Under the pieces are notes generated by a model. The model ran no database searches. It was not told where the DNA came from and was given only the letters and a program-made list of their open reading frames with translations. From Phyllobacterium lublinensis (lineage in GTDB: Bacteria; Pseudomonadota; Alphaproteobacteria; Rhizobiales; Rhizobiaceae): a stretch of DNA of 64,000 bases. The stretch covers positions 248,001 to 312,000 of the forward strand of contig NZ_JAIUDQ010000004.1 of the NCBI RefSeq assembly GCF_020164435.1. Direction: 5' to 3'. Made by a program: the position numbers and the translations under genes. Positions 1 to 8,366 of this stretch are shown one piece after another; within the stretch, counting starts at the first letter, position 1, and each line of letters opens with the position of its first letter.

Positions 1-1
1 G

Positions 2-232
2 GACGCGGGAATGTGCGGCGATTATGATTCCTCCCTTGGAATGGACAAGGAGGAGCCGCTCAATCGCTTTCTCTCAAAAGTGCCGAAAGGCAGATTTGAG
101 GCAGCAACCGGCAAGGCGACAATCTGTGGCGTCGGTGTCGAGATTTCCGACCGCACGGGGCTTGCTGAAAAGATCGCGCCTTTGCGGCTTGGTCCAAGAC
201 TTGAAGAAACAATCCCATCCTTCTGGAAATGA
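2..232 (+). CDS. TIGR00282-family metallophosphoesterase (YmdB-like), C-terminal part
   Basis: Only the last 76 codons are present; the reading frame is open to the left edge, so the start lies outside the window. The fragment opens with DAGMCGDYDS and continues through GMDKEEPLNRF and a PLRLGPRLEETIPSFW tail, the conserved C-terminal end of YmdB/TIGR00282 phosphoesterases. These are dimetal enzymes that hydrolyse 2',3'-cyclic nucleotides or related phosphodiesters in the cytoplasm. The metal ligands are mostly in the missing N-terminal part, so activity cannot be judged. The gene is followed after 76 bp by a TerC gene on the same strand. The family call rests on motif recall and is fairly secure; the physiological substrate in this lineage is unknown. 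Confidence 0.8.
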   Translation, partial: DAGMCGDYDSSLGMDKEEPLNRFLSKVPKGRFEAATGKATICGVGVEISDRTGLAEKIAPLRLGPRLEETIPSFWK

Positions 233-308
233 GTTGACCGACGACGGCACGGCCCTTTAAGTCGTGCCTTCGGTTTGCACCATCCGGGCCAACATAGGAA
301 CGACCCCC

Positions 309-1064
309 ATGGAAGCGCTTCTCTCCCATTTCGATTTCATCTTTGAGCCAGCCGGCCTTATCGCCCTCGTCACCCTTGTCGTGATGGAAGTGGTGCTCGG
401 CATCGACAACCTCATCTTCATTTCCATCCTCACCAACAAACTGCCGAAGGAACATCAGGCGCGTGCCCGTCGCCTCGGCATCAGCGCAGCGCTCATTCTG
501 CGCCTGACCTTGCTGTTCACCATTTCGATCATCGTGCAGCTGACCGAGCCCGTGTTCGAAGCATTCGATCATGGTTTCTCGTGGCGCGACCTGATTTTGA
601 TAGCGGGCGGCCTCTTCCTGGTTTGGAAGGCGACGAAGGAAATCCATCATACAGTGGATCATGAGGACGCCAAGGACGACGTTATCGGCAAGACCGTCAC
701 CTTGACGATGGGGGCGGCAATTACGCAGATTCTTATCCTCGACCTGGTGTTTTCGGTGGACTCGATCATTACCGCGGTTGGCATGACCGATGAGATAGCA
801 ATCATGGTGATCGCCGTTCTGGCTGCAGTGACAGTCATGCTGCTCGCGGCTGAACCGCTGTCGAAATTCATCGCCGCCAATCCAACCATCGTTATGCTGG
901 CTCTAGGCTTTCTCTTGATGATCGGCATGACGCTGATTGCCGATGGGTTTGGCTTCCATGTGCCGAGAGGCTACATCTATGCGGCGATGGGGTTCTCTGC
1001 ACTTGTCGAGGCGCTCAACATGCTGTCTCGGCATAGAAAAAAGAAGGCGCAGGGCGCAAAGTAA
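309..1064 (+). CDS. TerC family integral membrane protein
   Basis: A 251-residue polytopic membrane protein with about seven hydrophobic segments. The first helix region carries the family signature [17 protein letters not shown], and a second acidic intramembrane motif, [16 protein letters not shown], sits near residue 145. TerC proteins are inner-membrane proteins linked to metal-ion (often Mn) export and, in some bacteria, tellurite resistance. The reading frame is open 45 bases further upstream, but the ATG at 309 is preceded at a good distance by AGGAACG and begins directly before the first hydrophobic segment, so I chose it. The gene stands 27 bp before bioY on the same strand and could be cotranscribed with it. 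Substrate is not predictable from sequence. Confidence 0.88.
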   Translation: MEALLSHFDFIFEPAGLIALVTLVVMEVVLGIDNLIFISILTNKLPKEHQARARRLGISAALILRLTLLFTISIIVQLTEPVFEAFDHGFSWRDLILIAGGLFLVWKATKEIHHTVDHEDAKDDVIGKTVTLTMGAAITQILILDLVFSVDSIITAVGMTDEIAIMVIAVLAAVTVMLLAAEPLSKFIAANPTIVMLALGFLLMIGMTLIADGFGFHVPRGYIYAAMGFSALVEALNMLSRHRKKKAQGAK

Positions 1065-1091
1065 TCAACATTGGCATAAGGACTTTCTTCA

Positions 1092-1673
1092 ATGAATCAC
1101 CCCATATCCTCCGGCGCCTTCGTGCCCCTGAAACTGGCCGATCGCTCGCTTGTGTACAAGACGTTGGCGGTCTTGATCGGCACCGCGTTTCTTGCCGTCA
1201 GCTCATGGATCGAAGTCCCCATGTATCCGGTGCCTGTGACCATGCAGACATTCGCGGTGACCATGGTTGGCGCGCTATATGGCTGGCGTCTCGGCGGACT
1301 GACAGTCATGGCCTGGCTCGCAGAAGCAATGGTTGGATTCCCCGTGCTTGCTGGTGGAGCCGGTGGACTGGCCCATTTTGCCGGACCAACCGCGGGGTAC
1401 CTCTTTGCGTTTCCAGTCGTAGCCGCTTTTGTTGGTCTGCTGGCCGAGCGCGGCATGACCCGCAACCCGTTCCTTTCCTTCGGGGTCATGCTTCTTGGCA
1501 ACGCGCTGTGCCTTGCACTCGGTGCGTCATGGCTCGCTGGCCTGATCGGTGCTGAGAAAGCCTGGACCTTTGGCGTGGCACCATTCATCGTTGGCGGCGT
1601 GCTGAAGTCGGCGCTGGCGGCGGCAACGATAGAACTTCTGCGCCGCTCCGGAATCATGGTCCGGCTCACTTGA
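1092..1673 (+). CDS. bioY: BioY biotin transporter S component
   Basis: A 193-residue membrane protein with about six hydrophobic segments. The early PVPVTMQTFAVTMVGALYGWRLG segment, the GGAGGLAHFAGPTAGYLFAFP loop and the GVAPFIVGGVLKSALAA stretch near the C terminus are typical of BioY, the biotin-binding S component of an energy-coupling-factor transporter. AAGGA lies nine bases before the ATG. No bioM/bioN (ATPase and T-component) genes are adjacent, so BioY may act alone, as reported for some alphaproteobacterial BioY proteins, or use units encoded elsewhere. I saw no BioR-type operator in the 27-bp gap upstream. The stop codon overlaps the start of the next gene. Confidence 0.93.
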   Translation: MNHPISSGAFVPLKLADRSLVYKTLAVLIGTAFLAVSSWIEVPMYPVPVTMQTFAVTMVGALYGWRLGGLTVMAWLAEAMVGFPVLAGGAGGLAHFAGPTAGYLFAFPVVAAFVGLLAERGMTRNPFLSFGVMLLGNALCLALGASWLAGLIGAEKAWTFGVAPFIVGGVLKSALAAATIELLRRSGIMVRLT

Positions 1674-2095
1674 CGATAAGACTTCGCCCGCACCACCTGC
1701 TGTGCATGCTGACCTATGTCGGCAAAGGTTATACTCCGGCCTTTACCGACAATTACGACAAGGTCATTGCGCGGCTGGTGGAGGGCGAAGATATCTTGAT
1801 CCAGGAGGGGCCCGACGAAATATGCCAGCCGCTCCTTTCCACAGTTGAACCCCACTGCCTTCGAGACAGCGTCATTGAACGGGATGCAAAGGCCAGGCAA
1901 GATGTTGGTCGCATGCTCCGACGCTCTCTTGAGCCGGGCGAGCGCGTCCATCTCGATGGCAAAATGCTCGACCAGCTACGGGCGGCTTTCCAGAATGGCA
2001 GGACGCGGACCGCGTGCACGGGGTGTGAGTGGTTCGAACTCTGTTCAACGGTTTCAAAAACCGGCTATCGCGATACCCGCCTCAAGCTATCCTGA
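1670..2095 (+). CDS. DUF1284 domain protein
   Basis: 141 residues, starting with a TTG whose last two bases are shared with the bioY stop codon, so translation is probably coupled to bioY. The N terminus IRLRPHHLLCMLTYVGKGY and the C-terminal CTGCEWFELCSTV cluster are conserved features of DUF1284, a small cysteine-rich family in alphaproteobacteria and some anaerobes. The cysteines (one near residue 12, others around 45-60, and a closely spaced set near 120) suggest metal or iron-sulfur binding; this is inference. No catalytic role is established. Its position behind bioY may only reflect operon packing. Confidence 0.8.
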   Translation: MTIRLRPHHLLCMLTYVGKGYTPAFTDNYDKVIARLVEGEDILIQEGPDEICQPLLSTVEPHCLRDSVIERDAKARQDVGRMLRRSLEPGERVHLDGKMLDQLRAAFQNGRTRTACTGCEWFELCSTVSKTGYRDTRLKLS

Positions 2096-2255
2096 AAATA
2101 CTGTGACAGCTAAAAACGTATGTCGGCTGGACGAGACGCTGGTTTTTACCTATAAGGTCGCCATTCCAGAATGTCGCCGCCAGGCCGCCCGCAGCCATAT
2201 ATTGCTGGGCCCTGTCGCGGGGCATCAGCAACCATACTAAGCTCGCAGGGGTGCC

Positions 2256-3005
2256 ATGGCAGGCCATTCACAATTCAAGAACATCATGCACCGTAAAGGG
2301 CGCCAGGACGCCGTTCGGTCGAAAATCTTCTCCAAGCTCGGGCGCGAAATTACCGTTGCCGCCAAGCAGGGATTGCCTGATCCGGCGATGAACCCGCGAC
2401 TTCGCCTGGCCGTTCAAAATGCCAGAGCGCAGTCGATGCCCAAGGACAATATCGAGCGGGCGATCAAGAAGGCCGCAGGCGGCGATGCCGATAACTACGA
2501 AGAAGTGCGTTATGAAGGCTATGGCCCGGGCGGCGTTGCCGTCATCGTCGAAGCCTTGACGGACAATCGCAACCGGACTGCATCCAATGTGCGGGCGGCT
2601 TTCACAAAGGCCGGTGGTGCCATGGGTGAAACCGGATCGGTAGGCTTCATGTTCAACCGGGTCGGGGAAATCACTTACAAGCCGGAAGCGGGGAGCGCGG
2701 ACAAGGTCATGGAAGCGGCCATCGAGGCTGGTGCCGATGATGTTGCGAGCGATGAGGATGGCCATGTCATCCTGTGTGCATTCGAAGATATCGGCGACGT
2801 TTCCAAGGCTCTGGAGGGCGTTCTTGGCGAAGCGGAATCGATCAAGGCGATCTGGAAGCCCCAGACGACCGCTCCGGTCGACGAGGAGAAGGCTCAGTCG
2901 GTGCTGCGCCTGATCTCGACACTCGATGATGACGACGATGTCCAGAACGTTTATGCGAACTTTGAAGTCAGCGACGAAGTACTGGCCAAGCTGAGCGCCG
3001 CCTGA
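2256..3005 (+). CDS. yebC: YebC/PmpR family protein
   Basis: 249 residues, the usual family length. The opening [15 protein letters not shown] and the block [11 protein letters not shown] followed by [20 protein letters not shown] are diagnostic of YebC/PmpR. These proteins have been described as DNA-binding transcription regulators and, more recently, as ribosome-associated factors that help translation through difficult (proline-rich) stretches. The C-terminal half contains the acidic SDEDGH-type motif of the family. The gene is monocistronic here: 160 bp of spacer precede it, and a strong hairpin terminator follows 25 bp after the stop. In many alphaproteobacteria yebC lies close to ruvCAB; here ruvC is about 16 kb away. 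Confidence 0.95.
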   Translation: MAGHSQFKNIMHRKGRQDAVRSKIFSKLGREITVAAKQGLPDPAMNPRLRLAVQNARAQSMPKDNIERAIKKAAGGDADNYEEVRYEGYGPGGVAVIVEALTDNRNRTASNVRAAFTKAGGAMGETGSVGFMFNRVGEITYKPEAGSADKVMEAAIEAGADDVASDEDGHVILCAFEDIGDVSKALEGVLGEAESIKAIWKPQTTAPVDEEKAQSVLRLISTLDDDDDVQNVYANFEVSDEVLAKLSAA

Positions 3006-3030
3006 TCCCGTCGATCAATGCCAAGCTTGT

Positions 3031-3067
3031 CAAATCCCGCCAGCCGAGAACGTCTGGCGGGATTTGT
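3031..3067 (+). terminator. Bidirectional terminator between yebC and the permease gene
   Basis: A 13-bp stem (CAAATCCCGCCAG paired with CTGGCGGGATTTG) with a 10-base loop, followed by TATTTTAT on the plus strand. The A/T-rich ends on both sides mean it could stop transcripts from yebC and from the convergent permease gene. Confidence 0.8.
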
Positions 3068-3076
3068 ATTTTATGC

Positions 3077-4492
3077 TCAGTTCACGGGACCGTCGCCGCC
3101 AATGGCCTCCATATCGGGCTCGGCAGGAGCGACGCCGGTGGCGCGGTTGATCAAAATGGTGACCACCCACAAAACGACACCGATGCCGATCAGGATTCCA
3201 GCAATCTTGTACTGAACGGGATCCCGTCCGGTCCACGGCCCTGCAAAGAAGGCGCAGGAAATTGCTCCGAGTACGGGCAGGAATGTCGGAGTCCGGAAAT
3301 GTTCGTGGTCGACCGGTTCCCGGCGTAGCACGAGTACGGCTATGTTGACGATTGTGAAGACGAACAACAACAGCAGCGCTGTTGTGCCGCCAAGCGCGGG
3401 CACCTCGCCGACAAACATGATCAGGCAGAATGCAAGGAATGTCGTGAAGGCAATTGCCAGATAGGGCGTGCGGCGGGTTGGATGCACCTTGCCGAACACG
3501 GGTGGAAGAACATGTTCGCGGCTCATGCCATAGACCAGGCGGCTTGCCATCAACATGTTTATCAAAGCGCTGTTTGCCACCGCAAACATGGTGATGAAGC
3601 CGAATATCCATAACGGAAAATTGGGGGCGCCGGCCTGAACAACCTTGAGCAAGGGCGTCTCGCCCTGTCCAAGGTCAGCAGGAGCGACCAAGGTGATCGC
3701 CGATATCGATACCAGTACATAGATCGCGCCAGTGATGAACAGGCCGGCGAGCAGAACCCTCGGGAAAATGCCCGACGGGTTCTTGCATTCCTCGGCCATG
3801 TTGACCGAATCCTCGAAACCAACCATCGCAAAGAAGGCGAGCGTGGTCGCCGCCATGACGGACCAGAATACACTGGAATCAGGGGATGTGGCGAATTGGG
3901 TAACACGCGATACATCGCCTTGGCCGCCAAAAATGGCCCAAAGCCCGATGAAGATGATAATCAGCAGACCGGTGAGTTCGACTACAGTCAGGACAACATT
4001 GGCCTTCACGCTTTCGCCTACGCCCCTAAAATTCACGGCAGCAACAATGGCCATGAAGGCGAGGGCGACGAGCGAGATTCCAATGCCGGCTTCAAGGTTG
4101 AGCTGGAACGCCCCGGACAGATTAGCTGCAAAGGCGCGGGACGCAGTCGATGCGGATGTGATGCCAGAGCACATCACTGTGAAGGCGACGATGAATGTAA
4201 TGAAATGGATGCCGAATGCCTTGTGCGTGTAAAGCGCGGCGCCGGCTGCCTTGGGATATTTGGTGACCAATTCAAGATAACTGAATGCCGTGACGACTGC
4301 CACGACGAAAGCCACGAGAAACGGTAGCCATACGACGCCGCCAACCTGTTTCGCCACTTGCCCGGTGAGGGCGTAGATGCCGGTGCCAAGAATGTCGCCC
4401 ACGATGAAGAGAAGCAGGAGCCACGGGCCCATCACCCGATGAAGACTTGGCTCGATCACTGTCGCCTTGCTACCTGAAGTCACGTCGGTCAT
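3077..4492 (-). CDS. APC family amino-acid permease
   Basis: 471 residues with about twelve hydrophobic segments. The first helix contains IVGDILGTGIYALTGQVAKQVGG, the unwound GxG substrate-binding signature of APC-superfamily transporters; the loop after helix 6 reads VGFEDSVNMAEECKNPS, the conserved cytoplasmic FEDSVN-type motif. It should import an amino acid (or polyamine) by proton or sodium symport across the inner membrane. AAGGGAGGG lies about ten bases before the ATG. The gene is flanked by terminators or divergent genes and looks monocistronic. The exact substrate cannot be read from the sequence; cationic amino acids are one possibility within the family. Confidence 0.88.
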   Translation of the reverse strand: MTDVTSGSKATVIEPSLHRVMGPWLLLLFIVGDILGTGIYALTGQVAKQVGGVVWLPFLVAFVVAVVTAFSYLELVTKYPKAAGAALYTHKAFGIHFITFIVAFTVMCSGITSASTASRAFAANLSGAFQLNLEAGIGISLVALAFMAIVAAVNFRGVGESVKANVVLTVVELTGLLIIIFIGLWAIFGGQGDVSRVTQFATSPDSSVFWSVMAATTLAFFAMVGFEDSVNMAEECKNPSGIFPRVLLAGLFITGAIYVLVSISAITLVAPADLGQGETPLLKVVQAGAPNFPLWIFGFITMFAVANSALINMLMASRLVYGMSREHVLPPVFGKVHPTRRTPYLAIAFTTFLAFCLIMFVGEVPALGGTTALLLLFVFTIVNIAVLVLRREPVDHEHFRTPTFLPVLGAISCAFFAGPWTGRDPVQYKIAGILIGIGVVLWVVTILINRATGVAPAEPDMEAIGGDGPVN

Positions 4493-4610
4493 CGGGTTTT
4501 TCCCTCCCTTGGATGCAGATAAGCGTGGGAAAAAGCTATTGGCGAATCAGCAGCTTGTCAAACAAGCCGCAGATTCCTGACGCTGCGAACGGCAATATTT
4601 GAACAAACAA

Positions 4611-4635
4611 AAACGGCCCCGTATGAACGGGGCCG
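4611..4635 (-). terminator. Rho-independent terminator of rpmE
   Basis: Stem CGGCCCC/GGGGCCG with an 8-base loop; on the minus strand it is followed by TTTTTGTTTG. It lies 27 bases after the rpmE stop codon. Confidence 0.85.
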
Positions 4636-4661
4636 CTCTGAAATCCTGTTTGCCGTCGGTC

Positions 4662-4883
4662 TTATATACCGAGATTGGCGAAGCGGCTCTTGAACTTCGA
4701 CACGCGGCCACCGCGGTCGGTCAGCTGCTGAGAGCCACCGGTCCATGCCGGATGGGTGGAGGGGTCGATATCGAGGTTCATCGTATCGCCATCCTTGCCC
4801 CAGGTGGAGCGGGTCAAATACTCGGTGCCATCGGTCATGACGACTTTGATGGTGTGGTAGTCGGGATGAATATTGGCTTTCAT
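4662..4883 (-). CDS. rpmE: 50S ribosomal protein L31
   Basis: 73 residues beginning [19 protein letters not shown], with the STHPAWTGG motif and a basic C-terminal FKSRF segment, all typical of bacterial L31. It binds the large subunit close to the intersubunit bridge. The CxxC zinc motif found in zinc-type L31 near residues 16-40 is absent, so this is the zinc-independent (C-minus) form. The gene is transcribed alone and ends in a clear terminator. It diverges from the downstream ABC exporter gene, with about 200 bp between the two starts for both promoters. Identity is secure. Confidence 0.97.
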   Translation of the reverse strand: MKANIHPDYHTIKVVMTDGTEYLTRSTWGKDGDTMNLDIDPSTHPAWTGGSQQLTDRGGRVSKFKSRFANLGI

Positions 4884-5087
4884 CTATATTGTCCTAAACT
4901 AGAGGGCACAAAACCAGAGCCACGAATGATGTGGTATGCCGGTCGGGAGCCGATTGGTAGAGATGAAGCCAAACGTCACAGGGGCGTGGGCTTCCAAAAC
5001 TGTTGGCGAGCCTATACATCAGCCTTCAAGCAATAACAAGGCCGTCTGGCCGCAAAGTCGCAAAGCGATGTGAGGAAGACAGGAACC

Positions 5088-6893
5088 ATGGCCGATATGG
5101 CGATCGAAGAAGCGGAAAGGAAGCGGCGCTCGTTGAAGCCGCTGCGCCGCATCTTCCCATATATGTCCCGCTATAGGGGAATGATCGGCGGGGCAATGGT
5201 TTCCCTGATCCTTGCGGCCGGGACGACGCTGATGCTGCCGCTCGCGGTTCGCAGAATGATAGACAACGGGTTTAGCGAAACAAACGGGGCGTTCATCAAT
5301 AATTACTTCGGCATGCTGGTTCTGCTTGCCGCGCTGCTCGCCATTGCCTCTGCCGGCCGTTACTATTTCGTCATTACGCTGGGCGAGAGAATTGTCTCGG
5401 ATCTGCGCCGGGATGTTTTCAGCCATCTGACAAGGCTTTCGCCAGCATTCTTCGACGGTACCCAATCGGGCGAGATCGTCTCGCGGCTGACAGCGGATAC
5501 GACGCAGATCAAGTCGGCAGTAGGCGCGACCGCATCGGTTGCATTGCGCAATCTCATACTCGCATTCGGTGCGATAGTGATGATGATCGTCACGAGTCCC
5601 AAACTATCGGGGCTCGTAATCGCGGCCATACCCGTGATCATCGTCCCATTGGTTGCATTTGGACGTTCGGTCCGGCGCCGCTCCCGCGCTGCGCAGGATA
5701 CGCTCGCGCATGCGACCGCCTATGCAAGCGAAGCCATCGTCTCGGTGCGCACGCTGCAGGCCTTCACCAATGAGGGGCTGGCGACGGAACGGTTTGCTCA
5801 ATCAGTTGACGATGCCTTTCTTGCGGCGAGATACTCCATAAAGGCGAGGGCTATCCTCACGGCTTTCGCGATCTTCATGATCTTCTCCAGCGTGGTCGCA
5901 GTGCTTTGGTTCGGATCGCGTGATGTTCTTTCCGGTGCCATGTCGCCGGGAACGCTCGGCCAGTTCTTGCTTTATTCGGTGTTTGCAGCGGGTGCGCTGG
6001 GAGCGTTGTCAGAGGTTTGGGGCGAACTCAGCCAGGCCTCGGGCGCGGCGGAGCGACTGATGGAGATACTCGCCGAAGTCCCCGCCATTACCGCCCCGGC
6101 CAATCCCATTGCATTGCCCCAACCGGCTATCGGGTCCGTGCGTTTCGACGACGTGCGGTTCAATTACCCGACACGGCCCGATGCGCCCGCATTGAAAGGG
6201 CTCGATTTCACGGTCCGACCCGGCGAGACTGTCGCAATCGTCGGCCCCTCCGGTGCTGGCAAGAGTACGGTGTTTTCGCTGCTGTTGCGCTATTACGACC
6301 CAGTCTCCGGCCAAGTCCAGATGGACGGCATTGACCTTCGTCAGGCCGATCCCTCTGATGTAAGGTCACTCACTGCCATCGTTCCGCAGGACACGACCAT
6401 TTTTGCTGCCAGCGTTCGCGACAATATCGGGTTTGGCCGGCCCGGCGCAAGCGATGCGCAGATCGAAGCTGCTGCCAAGGCAGCGCTCGCACATGATTTC
6501 ATAATGGCGCTGGACCACGGTTACAGCACACAGGTGGGCGAGCGCGGCGTCACGTTATCCGGTGGACAGCGCCAGCGCATTGCCATTGCCCGCGCCATCC
6601 TGCGCGATGCACCTATCCTCTTGCTTGATGAGGCGACGTCCGCCCTCGACGCTGAAAGTGAGATGTTGGTCCAAAAGGCGTTGGATCATTTGATGCAGGG
6701 CAGGACCACCCTGGTGATCGCTCATCGGCTTGCGACCGTGCTGCGCGCCGACCGCATCCTGGTCATGGAAGATGGCCGGATCGTCGAGGAAGGCACGCAC
6801 CAGACTCTTGTCAAGAAGAACGGTATCTATGCCAGCCTTGCCAAGCTGCAGTTTGAAGCGGGTGCGCATGCTTTCAAGCGGGCTGCCGAATAA
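5088..6893 (+). CDS. ABC exporter, fused permease and ATPase (MsbA/LmrA type)
   Basis: 601 residues with an N-terminal six-helix type IV exporter domain (about residues 20-320) and a C-terminal nucleotide-binding domain with Walker A GPSGAGKST, signature LSGGQRQRIAIARA, Walker B ILLLDEATSALD and the H-loop VIAHRL. As a half-transporter it should work as a homodimer in the inner membrane and export a lipid, drug or other amphipathic substrate. The ATG at 5088 is preceded by GAGGAAG at ten bases; a GTG at 5070 in frame is possible but has a poorer site. rpmE diverges from it, and a DUF1304 gene follows 66 bp downstream. Substrate is not inferable. Confidence 0.92.
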   Translation: MADMAIEEAERKRRSLKPLRRIFPYMSRYRGMIGGAMVSLILAAGTTLMLPLAVRRMIDNGFSETNGAFINNYFGMLVLLAALLAIASAGRYYFVITLGERIVSDLRRDVFSHLTRLSPAFFDGTQSGEIVSRLTADTTQIKSAVGATASVALRNLILAFGAIVMMIVTSPKLSGLVIAAIPVIIVPLVAFGRSVRRRSRAAQDTLAHATAYASEAIVSVRTLQAFTNEGLATERFAQSVDDAFLAARYSIKARAILTAFAIFMIFSSVVAVLWFGSRDVLSGAMSPGTLGQFLLYSVFAAGALGALSEVWGELSQASGAAERLMEILAEVPAITAPANPIALPQPAIGSVRFDDVRFNYPTRPDAPALKGLDFTVRPGETVAIVGPSGAGKSTVFSLLLRYYDPVSGQVQMDGIDLRQADPSDVRSLTAIVPQDTTIFAASVRDNIGFGRPGASDAQIEAAAKAALAHDFIMALDHGYSTQVGERGVTLSGGQRQRIAIARAILRDAPILLLDEATSALDAESEMLVQKALDHLMQGRTTLVIAHRLATVLRADRILVMEDGRIVEEGTHQTLVKKNGIYASLAKLQFEAGAHAFKRAAE

Positions 6894-6959
6894 ATTCTCT
6901 GTGCACTCGCGTCCAAATCTTCCATTGCTTTTGCTTCGGCCATAGTTGGGGGAAGGGTC

Positions 6960-7310
6960 ATGATTGCGAATGTTCTGACGGGTTTGGTAGCGCTGCTTCA
7001 CCTCTATTTCGTTTACCTGGAAATGATCGCCTGGGATAAGCCGCTGGGCCGGAGAACCTTCATGTTGACACCTGAATTCGCGTCTGCATCCAAGGCTCTC
7101 GCCATGAATCAGGGGCTTTACAATGGCTTTCTGGTTGCCGGATTGGTCTGGGGCCTCTGGCTCGGCGAGGCGGGCTTTGCGATCAAGGCCTTCTTCCTCG
7201 GCTGTGTCATAGTCGCCGGGGTATTCGGTGCACTGACAGTCAGCCGGAAAATCCTTTATGTCCAGGCTGTTCCCGCATTGCTGGCCCTGGTGGCACTGAT
7301 TTACACGTAG
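6960..7310 (+). CDS. DUF1304 family membrane protein
   Basis: 116 residues with four hydrophobic segments, starting IANVLTGLVALLHLYFVYLEM and containing a central MNQGLYNGFLVAGLVWG stretch, both characteristic of the DUF1304 family of small four-helix membrane proteins. GGGGGAAGG precedes the ATG. The family has no established function. It lies downstream of the ABC exporter on the same strand and converges with the OmpA-like gene, the two stops being only about 20 bp apart with no obvious hairpin between. Confidence 0.85.
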   Translation: MIANVLTGLVALLHLYFVYLEMIAWDKPLGRRTFMLTPEFASASKALAMNQGLYNGFLVAGLVWGLWLGEAGFAIKAFFLGCVIVAGVFGALTVSRKILYVQAVPALLALVALIYT

Positions 7311-7332
7311 ACGGACAGAGCTTGCTCCGGAC

Positions 7333-8364
7333 TCAGCGCTCCGTCAGTTTCAACTCAATGCGCCGGTTGCGCGCCCTGACCTCGGGCGTGTCGCCGGGTT
7401 CGAGCGGCTGGAACTCCCCAAAACCTGCAGCGACGAGGCGGTTTGAGGGAACGCCATTGGCAATCAGGAACTTGACGACCGAGATCGCACGTGCCGAGGA
7501 AAGCTCCCAATTGTCCTTGAACTGGCCGGTTCCGGATAGCGCGACATTGTCGGTATGACCATCGACGCGCAAGACCCAGTTTATCTCATCGGGAATTTCC
7601 TTTTGGAGCTCGATCAAGGCTATGGCGAGCTTTTTCATCTCTTCGGAACCAGCTTCGTTCAAGACCGCTGTGCCCGATGGAAAAAGCACCTCGGACTGAA
7701 ATACGAAGCGGTCGCCGACAATGCGGATATTCTCACGATCCGAGAGAATTTCGCGCAGGCGACCGAAGAAGTCCGACCTGTATCGGTTGAGTTCCTGTAC
7801 GCGCTGCGCCAAGGCAACATTCAATCGCTTGCCGAGGTCGGCAATCTTGGCATTGGATTCCTTATCCCGCGATTCAGAGGCATTAAGCGCGTCTTCCAGA
7901 GCGCCGATCTGCTTGCGCAGAGCCATGATCTGCTGGTTGAGAATTTCAACCTGCGACAGTGCACGGGCGCTGATCTGCTTTTCATTTTCCAGCCCGGTGG
8001 ACAGTTCATTAATCTTGCCTTCGGCGGCGGCACCAGCACCGGTGCCCTCGGACAGCAATGACTGCAAGCGGGATTGCTCATTCTGCGCATTTGTCAGCGA
8101 TGCCTGAAGGTTGGCGATCGTATCTTCAAGATCCTGCTTGTTGCCTTGCTCGAGCGACAGCAGCTGCGTGAGTTCGTTGATCTGCGAGTTGAGACGATTG
8201 AGAACTGCATCCTTGCCGGTGATTTCCTGGCTCAGGAGGAACTGTGCCAGCACGAAAACCGACAACAGGAACATGATCGACAGCAGCAGGGTGGATAAAG
8301 CGTCGACAAAACCCGGCCAATAGTCGACGTGTCGGATAGCCTTGCGATTGCGAACAAGGGCCAT
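7333..8364 (-). CDS. OmpA/MotB-like peptidoglycan-binding protein with coiled coil
   Basis: 343 residues. An N-terminal membrane helix (about 15-45) contains WPGFVDALSTLLL; its Asp is placed like the ion-binding Asp of MotB. Next is a long Leu/Gln/Glu-rich coiled coil (about 50-190) and then an OmpA-type peptidoglycan-binding domain (about 210-343) with VLRVDGHTDN and ARNRRIELKLTER. It follows the MotA-like gene by two bases, so they form a two-gene operon. By family logic the pair makes an ion-driven stator-like complex that couples the proton gradient to the cell wall. No flagellar genes are nearby. The partner and the work performed are unknown. Confidence 0.85.
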   Translation of the reverse strand: MALVRNRKAIRHVDYWPGFVDALSTLLLSIMFLLSVFVLAQFLLSQEITGKDAVLNRLNSQINELTQLLSLEQGNKQDLEDTIANLQASLTNAQNEQSRLQSLLSEGTGAGAAAEGKINELSTGLENEKQISARALSQVEILNQQIMALRKQIGALEDALNASESRDKESNAKIADLGKRLNVALAQRVQELNRYRSDFFGRLREILSDRENIRIVGDRFVFQSEVLFPSGTAVLNEAGSEEMKKLAIALIELQKEIPDEINWVLRVDGHTDNVALSGTGQFKDNWELSSARAISVVKFLIANGVPSNRLVAAGFGEFQPLEPGDTPEVRARNRRIELKLTER

Positions 8365-8366
8365 GG

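Noticed and set aside
1065..1091. BioR operator before bioY
   Set aside because: The 27-bp gap holds no match to the TTAT-type BioR palindrome.
1097..1951. 284-codon minus-strand open frame opposite bioY and the DUF1284 gene
   Set aside because: Both plus-strand proteins match known families across their length; the antisense frame has no motif.
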